The notes: a model not told the origin generated them from the sequence alone. A stretch of DNA of 64,000 bases from Bosea sp. AS-1 (GCF_002220095.1 NZ_CP022372.1:5396501-5460500), one strand, 5' to 3'; positions 35,456 through 49,663 are shown, numbered from the stretch's first letter. A program made the numbers and translations.

Positions 35456-37573
35456 ATGCGCACGAAACGCTGGTTGCTGGTCGGGACCGTCCTGCCAGCC
35501 CTCGTCCTTTCCCAGACAGGACAGGCCTTCACGCCGCAGGGCGTTCAGCTCGCCCAGGCACCGGGCGGCGGCGACGATGACCGCGGCCGCGGACAGCGCG
35601 AGCGTCCACGGGGACCGGAGGGTGGCCAGCCAGGTCAGCATGCTCCGCAGCGTCCGGGAGCTCCGGGCGCACCGCAGGCGCCACGCCCGCCGCAGATGCA
35701 ACAAGCCCCGAGTGCTCCTCGCGCGCCGATGCCGTCCGCGCCTGCGCCAGCCGAGCGGGTCGCGCCGCCGCAGAACCGGCCACAACCTGCACCGCCTGCC
35801 GCGCAGCCTCGTCCCGAGCGCCCCACGCCGCCGAGCGCCGCTCCCGTACCCGGCCTGCCCGGCGCGCGTCCCGCCCCGCCTCAGGAGCGGCCGACACCGC
35901 CGGTGCCGCGCACTGCGCCTGGAGCGCCACCCGCCACGGCTCCGGCTCCTTCCCGGCCGGCTGCTCCGCCGCCGCCAGCAGCGCCGACCCAGCCCAATGC
36001 GACCTCGCCCAGCGCGCCACAGCCTGGCGCCAGGCCTGTGCCGCCGACAGCACCGGGCCAGAGACCCGGTTCGCCCGGCACCGCCCCCTCTGCGCCACAG
36101 CCCGGTGCGCAACCCTTGCGGCCTCTGCCGCCTCCGGGAGCGCCGGCTCAGCCGAACACGACCGCGCCCGGGGCATCCCAACCCGGTGCCAGTCCCGACC
36201 AGCGACCCGTCCCACCGACGGCGCCGGGCCTACGTCCCGCTACCCCCGGAACGGCTCCGACCGCTCCGCAGCCCGGCGCGCAGCCTTCGCAGCGCCCCTT
36301 GCCGCCGCCGGGCGCGCCGGCTCAACCCAACGCGGTCTCGCCCGGCACGCCGCAGCCCGGTGCCCGCCCTGTCCCACCAGCGGCTCCGGCAGCCCCCGGC
36401 CAGCCCGCGGCTCCAGCCCAACCCGGAATCGCTCCCGCACCGGGGCAGCCGGCCCCGGCCGTGCCGCCGGGCACCCAGCCGCCGCCCCCCGGCGCGACCA
36501 TGCCGGGCCGTCCCGGCGTGGCGCCGACGGCTCCAGGTACGGTGCCGGGCCAGCCGCCAGCCGGCGCTCCTGGCCAACCGCCACAGCGTGAAGGTCGCCG
36601 CGGCGGCATCTCGCCCGGCGTCGCCGGAGCGATCGGCCTCGGTGCCGGCGTCCTCGGCGGCATCATGGCGACCCAGGGCGCCCAGCGCTTCGACGATATC
36701 CGCCAGCGCCGCGAGGAGCGTCGCGAGGGCGATGTCACGATCATCCGGGAGCCCGGACGCACCATCATCCGCGACGACGACGGCCGCGCCATCATCCGCC
36801 GCGACGAGGATCAGCGCTTCCGCGATCTCGGCTGGCAGGGTCGCGCCGAACGCCGTGACGGCGAGACGCGCACCGTCTTCGAACGGCCCGACGGCACGCG
36901 CGTCGTGACCGTCACGGACGACGAAGGCCGCCTGCTCCGCCGCAGCCGGATCGACCGCGACAACCGCGAGGTCATCATCATCGACAACACGCTGCGGGAC
37001 CGTCCGGGGCGCTTTGCCGACGATGTGGTCGTCCTGCCGCCGCCGCCGCTGCCGATCCCGCGCGAGCGCTACATCGTCGATGCGGACCAGGCCGATGAGA
37101 GCCTGATCTACGAGACGATCACGGCACCGCCCATCGCCGCGATCCCGCGCCGATACACGCTGGACGAGGTGCGCTACTCGCCCGACCTGCGGGCCCGCAT
37201 GCGCAGCGTCGATATCGACACGATCAACTTCGCGACGGGGTCCTGGCAGGTCACGCCCGACCAGGCACAGCGCCTTGCGGTGATCGCGGATTCGGTCAAG
37301 CGCGTGCTGCAGGGCTCGCCGAACGAGGTCTTCCTCGTCGAGGGCCATACCGATGCGGTCGGTTCGGACGTCGACAATCTGTCGCTCTCCGACCGCCGGG
37401 CGCAGTCGGTGGCGGAGATCCTGACCCGCGACTTCCAGATCCCGCCGGAGAACCTGACGACGCAGGGCTATGGCGAGCAATATCTGAAGGTGCAGACGCA
37501 GGAGGCTTCGCGCGAGAACCGGCGGGTGACGCTCCGGCGCATCACCCCGTTGCTGACCGGCCAGAGCCGCTGA
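35456..37573 (+). CDS. OmpA-family protein with long Pro-rich repeat region
   Basis: 705 residues from ATG 35456. Signal peptide MRTKRWLLVGTVLPALVLSQTGQA, then ~360 residues dominated by Pro, Ala, Gln and Gly, including imperfect repeats of the type PSAPQPGARPVPPTAPGQRP. A short glycine helix (GAIGLGAGVLGGIMA) and an Arg/Asp-rich part follow. The C-terminal OmpA peptidoglycan-binding domain has EGHTDAVGSDVDNLSLSDRRAQSV. It probably tethers the outer membrane or a periplasmic spacer to peptidoglycan. An ATG nine codons upstream lies against a hairpin. Confidence 0.85.
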   Translation: MRTKRWLLVGTVLPALVLSQTGQAFTPQGVQLAQAPGGGDDDRGRGQRERPRGPEGGQPGQHAPQRPGAPGAPQAPRPPQMQQAPSAPRAPMPSAPAPAERVAPPQNRPQPAPPAAQPRPERPTPPSAAPVPGLPGARPAPPQERPTPPVPRTAPGAPPATAPAPSRPAAPPPPAAPTQPNATSPSAPQPGARPVPPTAPGQRPGSPGTAPSAPQPGAQPLRPLPPPGAPAQPNTTAPGASQPGASPDQRPVPPTAPGLRPATPGTAPTAPQPGAQPSQRPLPPPGAPAQPNAVSPGTPQPGARPVPPAAPAAPGQPAAPAQPGIAPAPGQPAPAVPPGTQPPPPGATMPGRPGVAPTAPGTVPGQPPAGAPGQPPQREGRRGGISPGVAGAIGLGAGVLGGIMATQGAQRFDDIRQRREERREGDVTIIREPGRTIIRDDDGRAIIRRDEDQRFRDLGWQGRAERRDGETRTVFERPDGTRVVTVTDDEGRLLRRSRIDRDNREVIIIDNTLRDRPGRFADDVVVLPPPPLPIPRERYIVDADQADESLIYETITAPPIAAIPRRYTLDEVRYSPDLRARMRSVDIDTINFATGSWQVTPDQAQRLAVIADSVKRVLQGSPNEVFLVEGHTDAVGSDVDNLSLSDRRAQSVAEILTRDFQIPPENLTTQGYGEQYLKVQTQEASRENRRVTLRRITPLLTGQSR

Positions 37574-37645
37574 TCGGCGGGCGTTCCGCCAGGAACCAAC
37601 CATGAGGGGCAGGGCTGCATGTCGAGCAGTCCTGCTCTTCGCAGG

Positions 37646-37664
37646 AGGCAAGGAACCCTTGCCT
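37646..37664 (+). terminator. Hairpin after the OmpA-like gene, possible terminator
   Basis: AGGCAAGG (37646-37653) and CCTTGCCT (37657-37664) form an 8-pair stem with a 3-base loop 70 bases after the stop. The downstream T-tract is poor (GTTCGTTTTC), so this is a weak call. Confidence 0.35.
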
Positions 37665-37698
37665 CACCCTGTCGTTCGTTTTCTGGAGGAAAAGTCCG

Positions 37699-38001
37699 AT
37701 GGGAGACGACGCCATGATGAAGTTCACCCTGGCGCTGGCAGGATTGTTCGTTGCAAGCGCTCTTCTGACATCGGCGGTACAGGCCCAGAATTCGACGCCG
37801 CCCGCCCCGACGACCAAGCAACGGGCTCCTGGCGGGCCGCTTGCGCCCCGCTCCGGCGACATCGCCCGGGAGAAGCCCGACGAGCGGGGCAAAATCCAGG
37901 GCAGCCAGCGCGGCCCGAGCGGCGAACGCGCTCCGCCCCAGCCCGACCGCGACCTGCCGATGCCAAAGCCGGTGCCGTCGATCATCGCGCCCAGTCGCTA
38001 G
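37699..38001 (+). CDS. Small secreted proline-rich protein
   Basis: 100 residues from ATG 37699 (GGAGGAAAAG 7 bases upstream); a second start at 37714 gives a tidier signal peptide MMKFTLALAGLFVASALLTSAVQA. The mature 70 residues are Pro/Arg/Lys-rich (PPAPTTKQRAPGGPLAPRSG) and lack a recognisable domain. Composition resembles the linker of the upstream OmpA-like protein, so a shared envelope role is possible. Confidence 0.7.
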   Translation: MGDDAMMKFTLALAGLFVASALLTSAVQAQNSTPPAPTTKQRAPGGPLAPRSGDIAREKPDERGKIQGSQRGPSGERAPPQPDRDLPMPKPVPSIIAPSR

Positions 38002-38069
38002 AAGCTGGCGGCTTCGGATTCAGATTCGGGTAAGACTCGCCGCCTAAGCTTGAAGCGAGGGAGAAGAGC

Positions 38070-38270
38070 ATGGGCGACTCGCCTTTTCTGATCGCCGAGA
38101 GCTTCGTGACCATGCGAGCCGCAGCGACCCACCAGGCGTTGCAGACCGAAATGGTCAAGCAGCAGGCTGACGCCGAGAACGGCCTGGTCGAGATGCTGGA
38201 ACGCAGCATCGCGGAGCAGAAGGCCGCCTTGCCCTTCGGCCAGGGCGAGCATCTCGACGTCACCGTCTGA
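38070..38270 (+). CDS. Small helical protein, weakly YjfB/motility-protein-like
   Basis: 66 residues; GAGGGAGAAGAG lies just upstream of the ATG. A single amphipathic helical stretch (MRAAATHQALQTEMVKQQADAENGLVEMLERSI) with regular Gln/Ala spacing is reminiscent of the YjfB putative motility family, followed by a short tail. No flagellar gene is nearby. The family assignment is tentative; the gene itself looks real from its ribosome site and composition. Confidence 0.55.
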   Translation: MGDSPFLIAESFVTMRAAATHQALQTEMVKQQADAENGLVEMLERSIAEQKAALPFGQGEHLDVTV

Positions 38271-38399
38271 CGACCTCGATCTCTTTGCCCCCTGGGCTTG
38301 GCGCCCCTGCCCGGATTGATGCCGGCGCATGGCTGCGCAGCGGTCAGATACTTCTTTGCCGGTTGCGTCCAGATCACGACGGTTCTAACCTCCGGACCG

Positions 38400-41190
<2,791 letters not shown>

Positions 41191-41211
41191 GGCGCCCGTC
41201 GGCGCCACGCA

Positions 41212-42096
41212 CTATTGCGTCGGGGTGAGCGAAAGCGGTGCGGGCTTCGGCGGCGCCGGGCGCGGCTTAGGCTTGGCCGCCTGCTTCGGCTCGGTATGAA
41301 GCCCGAGCCTTGCCCGCAATTCCGCCGCGCGCGCTTCCGTGATCCGGGCGGCACAGAAACCGTACTGCCCCTCGCGCTGGAAATCGCGGCAGACCATCTC
41401 GCGCTCACCCGAGAATCCGGCCTGCTCGCGGGCAAGGCTCCGCTGATCGACCGCGTTCGCCTTGGAGGTCAGGGTCCGGTAGCCATCGCGCAGCGCGCGC
41501 TCAGCCGCGCCGCGCGCGCGCTCGATTCCCTTGGCCTGGCTCGCGACGACACCGACGTCCGGACCCCAGAGGCCACGCGGATCGACACGGCATTGGGCGG
41601 CCTGGACGATGCAGGGCTCGGACGGCTCGACCACCAGGAAGGCTCCGTCGAGCACGTCGAAGACGATCGGACAGACCGGCGCCTCCAGCCGGTAGCGCGG
41701 CACGCCGACCGGCTTGCCGAGTGCCGTGACCGGGACGGGCGCATCGCCCATCGAAACCGCGCAGGGCTCGACCAGATTGGTGGATTGATAGCCGTCGAGA
41801 CTGAGCTTCAGCCCATAGCCGCTGCCGAGCTTCTCGAATGTCGCCGCGCCGTGATTGCCGTTATGATGCAGGACCTTGCCGAGGATCGCCTCCTCGCCCG
41901 CGATCTTCAGGGCCGGCAGGCTCTGCTGGCGCGGCGCAGCCGGGGCGCCCGTCGCGGGTGGAGCGGCCTGATGGGTCCCGGGCGCGTTGAACGGCTGGGC
42001 GCCGGGCAACTGCAACGGCTGCGCCCAAGCAGGCGCGCCTGCAATCGCCGCAAGCAGCGCTGCGAGGCCGAGGACGATGCGCTTGCGTGCTCTCAT
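41212..42096 (-). CDS. Rhizobiales-type secreted protein of unknown function
   Basis: 294 residues from ATG 42096 (another ATG at 42105). Signal peptide RKRIVLGLAALLAAIAGAPAWAQ, a short Pro/Ala linker, then a Cys-containing globular part (EPCAVSMG, PVCPIVFDV, EPCIVQAAQCRVD, EMVCRDF, YGFCAARI) suggesting periplasmic disulfides. The C-terminus is Pro/Lys-rich. The Arg/Cys-rich end recalls LprI-type lysozyme inhibitors only faintly. I do not assign a family. It converges on thiM. Confidence 0.75.
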   Translation of the reverse strand: MRARKRIVLGLAALLAAIAGAPAWAQPLQLPGAQPFNAPGTHQAAPPATGAPAAPRQQSLPALKIAGEEAILGKVLHHNGNHGAATFEKLGSGYGLKLSLDGYQSTNLVEPCAVSMGDAPVPVTALGKPVGVPRYRLEAPVCPIVFDVLDGAFLVVEPSEPCIVQAAQCRVDPRGLWGPDVGVVASQAKGIERARGAAERALRDGYRTLTSKANAVDQRSLAREQAGFSGEREMVCRDFQREGQYGFCAARITEARAAELRARLGLHTEPKQAAKPKPRPAPPKPAPLSLTPTQ

Positions 42097-42253
42097 CGGG
42101 TCCATGTCAAGCCGAACGGCCCATCTGCATGACCCACCCATTCGGCCTGCACAAGGACGCAAACGCCACAGTCGGCCGCAAAGCGCGGCGGTGCCGGGGT
42201 CCGCTTCCCGCTTTGCGAATAGGTAGTCCCCGATTCTTAATCGGCTCGCCTGT

Positions 42254-42284
42254 CTTGCAAGGGCGGGAACACCCTCACTATATA
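42254..42284 (+). promoter_or_regulatory. Sigma-32 (RpoH)-type promoter of dnaK
   Basis: CTTGCA (42254-42259), 18-base spacer, CTATAT (42278-42283). This fits alphaproteobacterial heat-shock promoters (CTTG...CYTATNT). It lies about 150 bases before the dnaK ATG. No CIRCE palindrome is visible. Confidence 0.7.
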
Positions 42285-42430
42285 CGCGCCCAAGGGGCGG
42301 TTTCACCACCGTCAAACGTGGAATGCCGGTTCGTTCGCCGCTGGAGCGGGTGCGGACCGGTCCATGGGCCGGCAGGCGGCGTGAATGCGCCGCAGGCCGG
42401 CGATCTGCTCAATCGAAAGGGATCCCATCC

Positions 42431-44347
<1,917 letters not shown>

Positions 44348-44442
44348 CCGCGCTCTCCATCCCGAATGGGATTTGGCCGGCTTGACCCGGCCATCTCGTT
44401 CAGGGATGGCGTGAAGCAGGTTGAAGATGCCTGACGCGCCAT

Positions 44443-44464
44443 GGCCGGGCCCGGAGGCCCGGCC
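44443..44464 (+). other. Strong hairpin between dnaK and dnaJ
   Basis: GGCCGGGCC (44443-44451) and GGCCCGGCC (44456-44464) pair perfectly with loop CGGA. There is no T-run. It probably acts as a processing or attenuation point that lowers dnaJ relative to dnaK. A second, smaller hairpin (GGCCGG / CCGGCC) lies about 65 bases earlier. Confidence 0.6.
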
Positions 44465-44499
44465 GTCTTGCGTCAAAGGCAGAGGGACAGATCGTTTCG

Positions 44500-45630
44500 A
44501 TGTCGAAGCGCGATTATTACGAGATTCTCGGCGTCAGCCGGACCGTGACGGAGGTCGAGCTCAAGAGCTCCTTCCGCAAGCTCGCGATGCAGCATCACCC
44601 GGACAAGAACCCCGGCGATCGGGACGCCGAGATCAAGTTCAAGGAAATCAACGAGGCCTATCAGGTCCTTTCCGACGGGCAGAAGCGCTCGGCCTATGAC
44701 CGCTTCGGCCATGCCGCCTTCGAGAATGGCGGCGGGGGCGGAGGCGGGGCCGATTTCTCCGACTTCATGTCGGACATCTTCGATTCCTTCTTCGGCGATG
44801 CCAGACGAGGCGGGCCGCGCAGCGCCAATGGCCGCGAACGCGGCGCCGACCTACGCTACAACCTCGAGATCGGGCTGGAAGAAGCCTTCACCGGCAAGAA
44901 TGCCTCGATCCGCGTGCCGACGTCGGTCTCCTGCGAAGCCTGTTCAGGCACGGGCGCCAAGCCCGGCTCGAAGTCGCGGCAATGCCCGACCTGCGGCGGC
45001 CATGGCCGCGTCCGCGCCAATCAGGGCTTCTTCTCGGTCGAGCGCACCTGCCCGACCTGCAATGGCCGCGGCGAGGTCATCGACGACCCCTGCAAAAACT
45101 GCCAGGGCGCCGGCCGCGTCACGCGCGAGCGCACGCTCTCGGTCAACATCCCGGCCGGCGTCGAGGACGGCACGCGCATCCGCCTCGCCGGCGAGGGCGA
45201 AGCGGGCCTGCGCGGCGGGCCGGCGGGCGATCTCTACATCTTCCTGTCGCTGAAGCCGCACGCGATCTTCCAGCGCGACGGCGCCGATCTGTTCTGCCGG
45301 GTGCCGATCGGCCTGGTTTCGGCAGCGCTTGGCGGCGAGATCGAGGTGCCGACGCTCTCCGGCGAGCAGGCGCGGGTGAAGATCCCGGAAGGCACCCAGA
45401 CCGGCAAGCAGTTCCGCCTGAAGGGCAAGGGCATGAGCGTGCTACGCTCGCGCGAAGTCGGCGATCTCTATATCCAGGTCGTGGTCGAGACCCCGCAGAA
45501 GCTCACCGCCCGCCAGCGCGAACTGCTGGAGGAGTTCGAGCGCGAAAGCTCGCAGAACACCCACCCCGAAACCGCCGGCTTCTTCGGCCGGGTCAAGGAT
45601 TTCCTCGGCGGACTCGGCGGCACCGCCTGA
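44500..45630 (+). CDS. dnaJ: Chaperone protein DnaJ (Hsp40)
   Basis: 376 residues. J domain with HPD ([13 protein letters not shown]), Gly/Phe-rich linker ([15 protein letters not shown]), and four zinc modules: [32 protein letters not shown]. The C-terminal substrate domain follows. Stimulates DnaK ATPase. Co-directional with dnaK; a terminator follows. Confidence 0.97.
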   Translation: MSKRDYYEILGVSRTVTEVELKSSFRKLAMQHHPDKNPGDRDAEIKFKEINEAYQVLSDGQKRSAYDRFGHAAFENGGGGGGGADFSDFMSDIFDSFFGDARRGGPRSANGRERGADLRYNLEIGLEEAFTGKNASIRVPTSVSCEACSGTGAKPGSKSRQCPTCGGHGRVRANQGFFSVERTCPTCNGRGEVIDDPCKNCQGAGRVTRERTLSVNIPAGVEDGTRIRLAGEGEAGLRGGPAGDLYIFLSLKPHAIFQRDGADLFCRVPIGLVSAALGGEIEVPTLSGEQARVKIPEGTQTGKQFRLKGKGMSVLRSREVGDLYIQVVVETPQKLTARQRELLEEFERESSQNTHPETAGFFGRVKDFLGGLGGTA

Positions 45631-45651
45631 TCCCTTTGCGAGACCTCTATG

Positions 45652-45680
45652 AAAAAGGGCCGCCGATTGGCGGCCCTTTT
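45652..45680. terminator. Bidirectional terminator between dnaJ and csbD
   Basis: AAAAA, then GGGCCGCC (45657-45664), loop GATT, GGCGGCCC (45669-45676), then TTTT. The A-run on one side and T-run on the other allow it to end both dnaJ (plus) and csbD (minus). Confidence 0.9.
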
Positions 45681-45697
45681 GTTTGCCGCAGCTGACC

Positions 45698-45889
45698 TCA
45701 GACCTTGTCGACGGCCTTCTTCACGGCGTCCTTGCCCTTGCCGAGCGCCTGCTGGGCCTCGCCCTTGAGCTCCTGGACCTTGCCCTCGGCCTCCCATTCC
45801 GGCTTGTTGAACGCCTTGCCGGCGGCCTGCTTGACGTTGCCGGCGGCCTCGTTGGCCAGGCCCTTGATCTTGTCGGTCGTGCTGCCCAT
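45698..45889 (-). CDS. CsbD-family stress protein
   Basis: 63 residues. Family pattern: TTDKIKGLANEAAGNVKQAAG, then KGEAQQALGKGKDAVKKAVDKV. A small, Lys/Ala/Gly-rich, probably disordered hydrophilic protein often induced in stationary phase or stress. Good RBS (AAAGGAC). A monocistronic unit with a terminator just downstream. Confidence 0.93.
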   Translation of the reverse strand: MGSTTDKIKGLANEAAGNVKQAAGKAFNKPEWEAEGKVQELKGEAQQALGKGKDAVKKAVDKV

Positions 45890-45973
45890 TGCGCAGGTCC
45901 TTTCGGTTCTGACGCCGCTAGCGCGGCTTTCGAATAGGCAACCGGCGCTGCCGGGAAAGGTTCCTCCGCGATT

Positions 45974-46795
45974 TCAGGCGTGCCCGCCTCCCGGTGCCGC
46001 CAGCGTGCGGAGAGCTTCCGCGGTGGCCTGATCGGCCGGGAAGAAGGTTTCCAGCGCCAGCTCCGACAGGGTCACGTCGACCGGCGTGCCGAATACCGTC
46101 GTGGTCGAGATCAGCGAAAGCGTCGCATCGCCGAGCCTGAGCTGAAGCGGCACGACGATGGCGGGCTCGGCATTCGCCTCATGCCGTGCAGCGGCCTGTC
46201 CGCCAGGATCGGGATAGGCAGCGAGCTCGCTCAGCAGGGCGCCGAGCTGAACATCGGCCGTCGCCCGGACCTGCTGGCGCAACCGCACCAGCAGATGCTC
46301 CTTCCACACCGCGAAATTCGTGATGTAGGGGGCCAGCCCGCCCGGATGCAGCGAGAGCCGCAGGACATTGACAGGCGGCCTCAGCAATTCTGCATCCGCG
46401 ACCAGGCCGAGCAGATTCGTCACGGCGCCGTTGGCAGCCAGAAGGGTCCAGTGCCGATCCACCGCGAGCGCCGGATAAGGCTCGTGCCCCTTCAGGATGA
46501 GGTCGATTGCCGCTCGTGCCGCCTGCAAGGTGGGGTCCTCCAACGATCGCTCCCGATAGACCGGCGCATAGCCGGCGGCGAGCAACAGCGCGTTGCGCTC
46601 GCGCAGCGGCACCGACAGATGTTCGGCCAGCAGGAGCACCATCTCGCGGCTCGGCCTGGAGCGACCGCTTTCGATGAAGCTCAGATGCTTCTGCGAAATC
46701 TCGGCTTCGAGGGCGAGGTCGAGCTGGCTGAAGCGGCGCAGCTGCCGCCAGTCGCGGATGAGCGCGCCGACGGAGGGGGCGTGATGTGTCGTCAT
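45974..46795 (-). CDS. XRE regulator with MmyB-like ligand-binding domain
   Basis: 273 residues. N-terminal HTH (LIRDWRQLRRFSQLDLALEAEISQKHLSFIESGRSRPS) and a C-terminal PAS-like MmyB domain starting around YPALAVDRHWTLLAANGAV. In streptomycetes and other bacteria these bind small hydrophobic ligands and control neighbouring genes. The divergent membrane-protein gene with a 139-base gap is a likely target. Ligand unknown. Confidence 0.9.
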   Translation of the reverse strand: MTTHHAPSVGALIRDWRQLRRFSQLDLALEAEISQKHLSFIESGRSRPSREMVLLLAEHLSVPLRERNALLLAAGYAPVYRERSLEDPTLQAARAAIDLILKGHEPYPALAVDRHWTLLAANGAVTNLLGLVADAELLRPPVNVLRLSLHPGGLAPYITNFAVWKEHLLVRLRQQVRATADVQLGALLSELAAYPDPGGQAAARHEANAEPAIVVPLQLRLGDATLSLISTTTVFGTPVDVTLSELALETFFPADQATAEALRTLAAPGGGHA

Positions 46796-46934
46796 GCCGA
46801 TACGCTAGCCGTAGGGACGGGCGGTTCCAATTACCTCCCGCTTAATCGACCCGCCGCCGGGAAGGCGCCAGCATTCTCCCATCGCAACGGCCATGGCCGA
46901 CGAAAGCCAAGGCCCCGACGAAAAGGAGACTGCC

Positions 46935-47348
46935 ATGTCGACGATCCGTTCCTCGCGCTTCCTGCGCAACGCGCTTGCCCTCGATGCCGCCGCCTGCGCC
47001 GGCATGGGCCTGCTCCTGGCCGGCGGCGCCGACGCGCTTGCCGCTCCGCTCGGCTTCCCGGTCGGCTTCCTGCGTGGCGCGGGGCTCGTCCTGTTGCCCT
47101 GCGCGGCCCTGCTCGCCTGGTTTGCCAGCCGCGAGACATTGGCGCGCTGGGCGGTTCATCTCGTCGTCGGCGTCAACCTGCTCTGGATCGCCGACAGCGT
47201 CGTGATCCTGCTCACGGGCTGGTTCGCACCATCCTCGCTCGGCATCGCCTTCGTGCTCGGCCAGGCGCTCGCCGTCGCGATCGTGACGGAGCTGGAGATC
47301 ATCGGGCTGAAGCGTTCCGCCGAGATCCAGCCGCCGTTGCAGGCCTGA
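46935..47348 (+). CDS. Small integral membrane protein
   Basis: 137 residues with about four hydrophobic helices (LRNALALDAAACAGMGLLLAGGADALAAPLG, FLRGAGLVLLPCAALLAWF, WAVHLVVGVNLLWIADSVVILLTG, LGIAFVLGQALAVAIVTELEIIGL). No recognisable family. Start ATG 46935 set by AAGGAG; an earlier in-frame ATG lacks support. Divergent from the XRE/MmyB regulator, which probably controls it. Confidence 0.8.
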   Translation: MSTIRSSRFLRNALALDAAACAGMGLLLAGGADALAAPLGFPVGFLRGAGLVLLPCAALLAWFASRETLARWAVHLVVGVNLLWIADSVVILLTGWFAPSSLGIAFVLGQALAVAIVTELEIIGLKRSAEIQPPLQA

Positions 47349-47418
47349 GGGCCGTCACGCAGTTGTCGCATGGGCTCACTAGCCGACGGTTCTCCTTGTC
47401 ATTCAGCGGAACCGACCC

Positions 47419-49620
47419 ATGCGCCAGCCCCTTGCCCTCGCGGCTCTCGCTTCGTTGCTCCTCGCCGGCACCGCCGGCGCGGAGCCGCTGTTCAACCGCG
47501 TCGCGACCTTCTCGGTGCCAGACAACCTCCCGGAAGGGCGCGACCGTAGCAAGAAGACCGTGGCCGAGATCGTTGCCGCGAGCGAGGACGGCAAGCTGCT
47601 GGCCTATACCGACGCCGAGCAGAAGGGGCTGGGCATCATCGACATCACCACTCCCGAAGCGCCCAGGCCCGCCGGCTTCGTGCAGCTCGAAGGTGAGTCC
47701 ACCTCGGTCACCATCCTCGGCGACAAGGCCTTCGTCGCGGTCGTCACCTCCGGCGACAACTTCAAGGAGCCGGCCGGCCACCTCGCCACCGTCGACCTCA
47801 AGACCAAGCAGGTCGTGGCGAAGTGCGACCTCGGCGGCCAGCCGGATTCGGTGACCCTCACCAAGGACAAGGGCAAGATCGCGATCGCCATCGAGAACGA
47901 GCGCGACGAGAAGCTGAACAAGGGTGCGCTGCCTCAGCTCCCCGCCGGCAACCTGACGCTGATCGGCATCAAGGACGGCGCCATCGACTGCGCCTCGCGC
48001 CAGGTCGTCGACCTCACCGGCATCACCGCCGTCGAGCCGACCGATCCGGAGCCGGAATTCGTCGACGTCAATATCGACGGCCTCGTCGTGGTGACGCTGC
48101 AGGAGAACAACCACATCGCCGTCGTCGACTCGAAGACCGGCAAGGTCGTGGCGCATTTCCCGGCGGGCATGGTCGACCTCAAGAACGTCGACAAGACCCG
48201 CGACGGCAAGATCAGCCCGACCGAAGAGCTCAAGGGTGTCGCCCGCGAGCCCGACGCCGTGCGCTGGCTCGACAATGATCGTTTCGTCACCGCCAATGAG
48301 GGTGACTGGAAGGGCGGCTCGCGCAGCTTCTCGATCTTCCGCAAGGATGGCACGGTCGAGTTCGACTCAGGTTCCGACGTCGACCACACCGCCATGCGGC
48401 TCGGCCACTACCCCGAGAAGCGCTCGGCCGCGAAGGGTAGCGAGCCGGAAGGCATCGAGGTCGCGACCTATGGCAACGACCGGCTGATCTTCGTCGGGCT
48501 GGAGCGCGCCTCGCTGGTGCTGGTCTACAAGGACGAAGGTCCGGGCAAGGCGCCGCGCTATCTGCAGGCGCTGCCGACCGGCATCGGCCCGGAAGGGCTG
48601 CTCGCCATCCCGCAGCGCGACCTCTTCGTCACCGCCTCCGAGACCGATGTCGGCGAGAAAGGCGGCGCGCGTTCGGCCGTGATGATCTATCGCCGTGCCG
48701 AGCAGACCGCCGCCTATCCGACGATCCACTCCGCCGATGAGAACGGCCTGCCGATCGGCTGGGGCGCGCTGTCCGGCCTCGCGGCGGATCGCACGGCCCC
48801 CGGCAAGCTGTTCTCGATCACCGACAGCGCCTATGCGCCCTCGCGCATCCTCGAAATCGATGCGACCGCCAAGCCGGCGAAGATCACCGGCGCGATCACG
48901 GTGACGAAGGATGGCAAACCTGCCGCCTACGACCTCGAGGGCATCGCAACGCGCGCCGATGGCGGCTTCTGGCTCGCTTCCGAGGGCAACCCCGAGAAGA
49001 AGGACGCAGCCCTGCCCGACCTGCTGCTGCGCGTCTCGGCCAAGGGCGAGGTCGAGGAGGAGATCCGGCTGCCGGAGGCGCTGTCGAAGCATGCCGTGCG
49101 CTTCGGTTTCGAGGGCGTCACCGTGACCGGCACGGGCGCCGAAGAGACAGTCTGGCTCGCCGTCCAACGCGAGTGGAAGGACGATCCGAAGGGCAAGACC
49201 AAGATCCTCTCCTACAAGCCGGCAACCAAGGAGTGGGGCGTGCTGCACTACCCGCTGACCCAACCGGCGCAGGGGTACTGGATGGGCCTTTCGGAACTCG
49301 TCTCGCTTGGCGACGACCGTTTTGCCGTGATCGAGCGCGACAACGGCTTCGGCGCCAAGGCCGTGAAGGCGATCCAGACCTTCTCGGTGAAGGGGTTGAA
49401 GCCGGCCGCCATCGGCGCGGCGGAAATTCCGACCGTGACCAAGACCCAGCTCCGCGACCTGACACCGGATCTGATGAAGGCCGGTGGCTACGGCCTCGAC
49501 AAGGTCGAGGGCATGACGGTCGACAAGGCCGGCAATCTCTTCGTGGTCACCGATAATGACGGTGTCGACGACTCTTCCGGCGAGACGCAGTTCTTCGCCT
49601 TCGGGCCGGTCGCCCGCTGA
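47419..49620 (+). CDS. Secreted beta-propeller protein with esterase-like phytase domain
   Basis: 733 residues. Signal peptide RQPLALAALASLLLAGTAGA. The first ~450 residues form propeller repeats (LLAYTDAEQKGLGIIDITTPEAPRPAGFV; VVDSKTGKVVAHFP) like choice-of-anchor I proteins. From ~450 an esterase-like phytase domain is seen (GLAADRTAPGKLFSITDSAYAPSRILEIDA; YDLEGIATRADGGFWLASEGN). Such proteins are periplasmic or surface exposed, possibly phosphoesterases; enzyme activity is unproven. Single gene, no close partners. Confidence 0.85.
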   Translation: MRQPLALAALASLLLAGTAGAEPLFNRVATFSVPDNLPEGRDRSKKTVAEIVAASEDGKLLAYTDAEQKGLGIIDITTPEAPRPAGFVQLEGESTSVTILGDKAFVAVVTSGDNFKEPAGHLATVDLKTKQVVAKCDLGGQPDSVTLTKDKGKIAIAIENERDEKLNKGALPQLPAGNLTLIGIKDGAIDCASRQVVDLTGITAVEPTDPEPEFVDVNIDGLVVVTLQENNHIAVVDSKTGKVVAHFPAGMVDLKNVDKTRDGKISPTEELKGVAREPDAVRWLDNDRFVTANEGDWKGGSRSFSIFRKDGTVEFDSGSDVDHTAMRLGHYPEKRSAAKGSEPEGIEVATYGNDRLIFVGLERASLVLVYKDEGPGKAPRYLQALPTGIGPEGLLAIPQRDLFVTASETDVGEKGGARSAVMIYRRAEQTAAYPTIHSADENGLPIGWGALSGLAADRTAPGKLFSITDSAYAPSRILEIDATAKPAKITGAITVTKDGKPAAYDLEGIATRADGGFWLASEGNPEKKDAALPDLLLRVSAKGEVEEEIRLPEALSKHAVRFGFEGVTVTGTGAEETVWLAVQREWKDDPKGKTKILSYKPATKEWGVLHYPLTQPAQGYWMGLSELVSLGDDRFAVIERDNGFGAKAVKAIQTFSVKGLKPAAIGAAEIPTVTKTQLRDLTPDLMKAGGYGLDKVEGMTVDKAGNLFVVTDNDGVDDSSGETQFFAFGPVAR

Positions 49621-49633
49621 GCGCAGCGCCCAA

Positions 49634-49663
49634 CAAAAAGCCCGGATGCGTGAGCATCCGGGC
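49634..49663 (-). terminator. Terminator of the metNIQ operon
   Basis: Read on the minus strand, GCCCGGATGC, loop TCAC, GCATCCGGGC and then TTTTTG. The ten-pair stem with a T-run is a textbook intrinsic terminator, 40 bases after the metQ stop. It also faces the end of the propeller gene. Confidence 0.9.
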
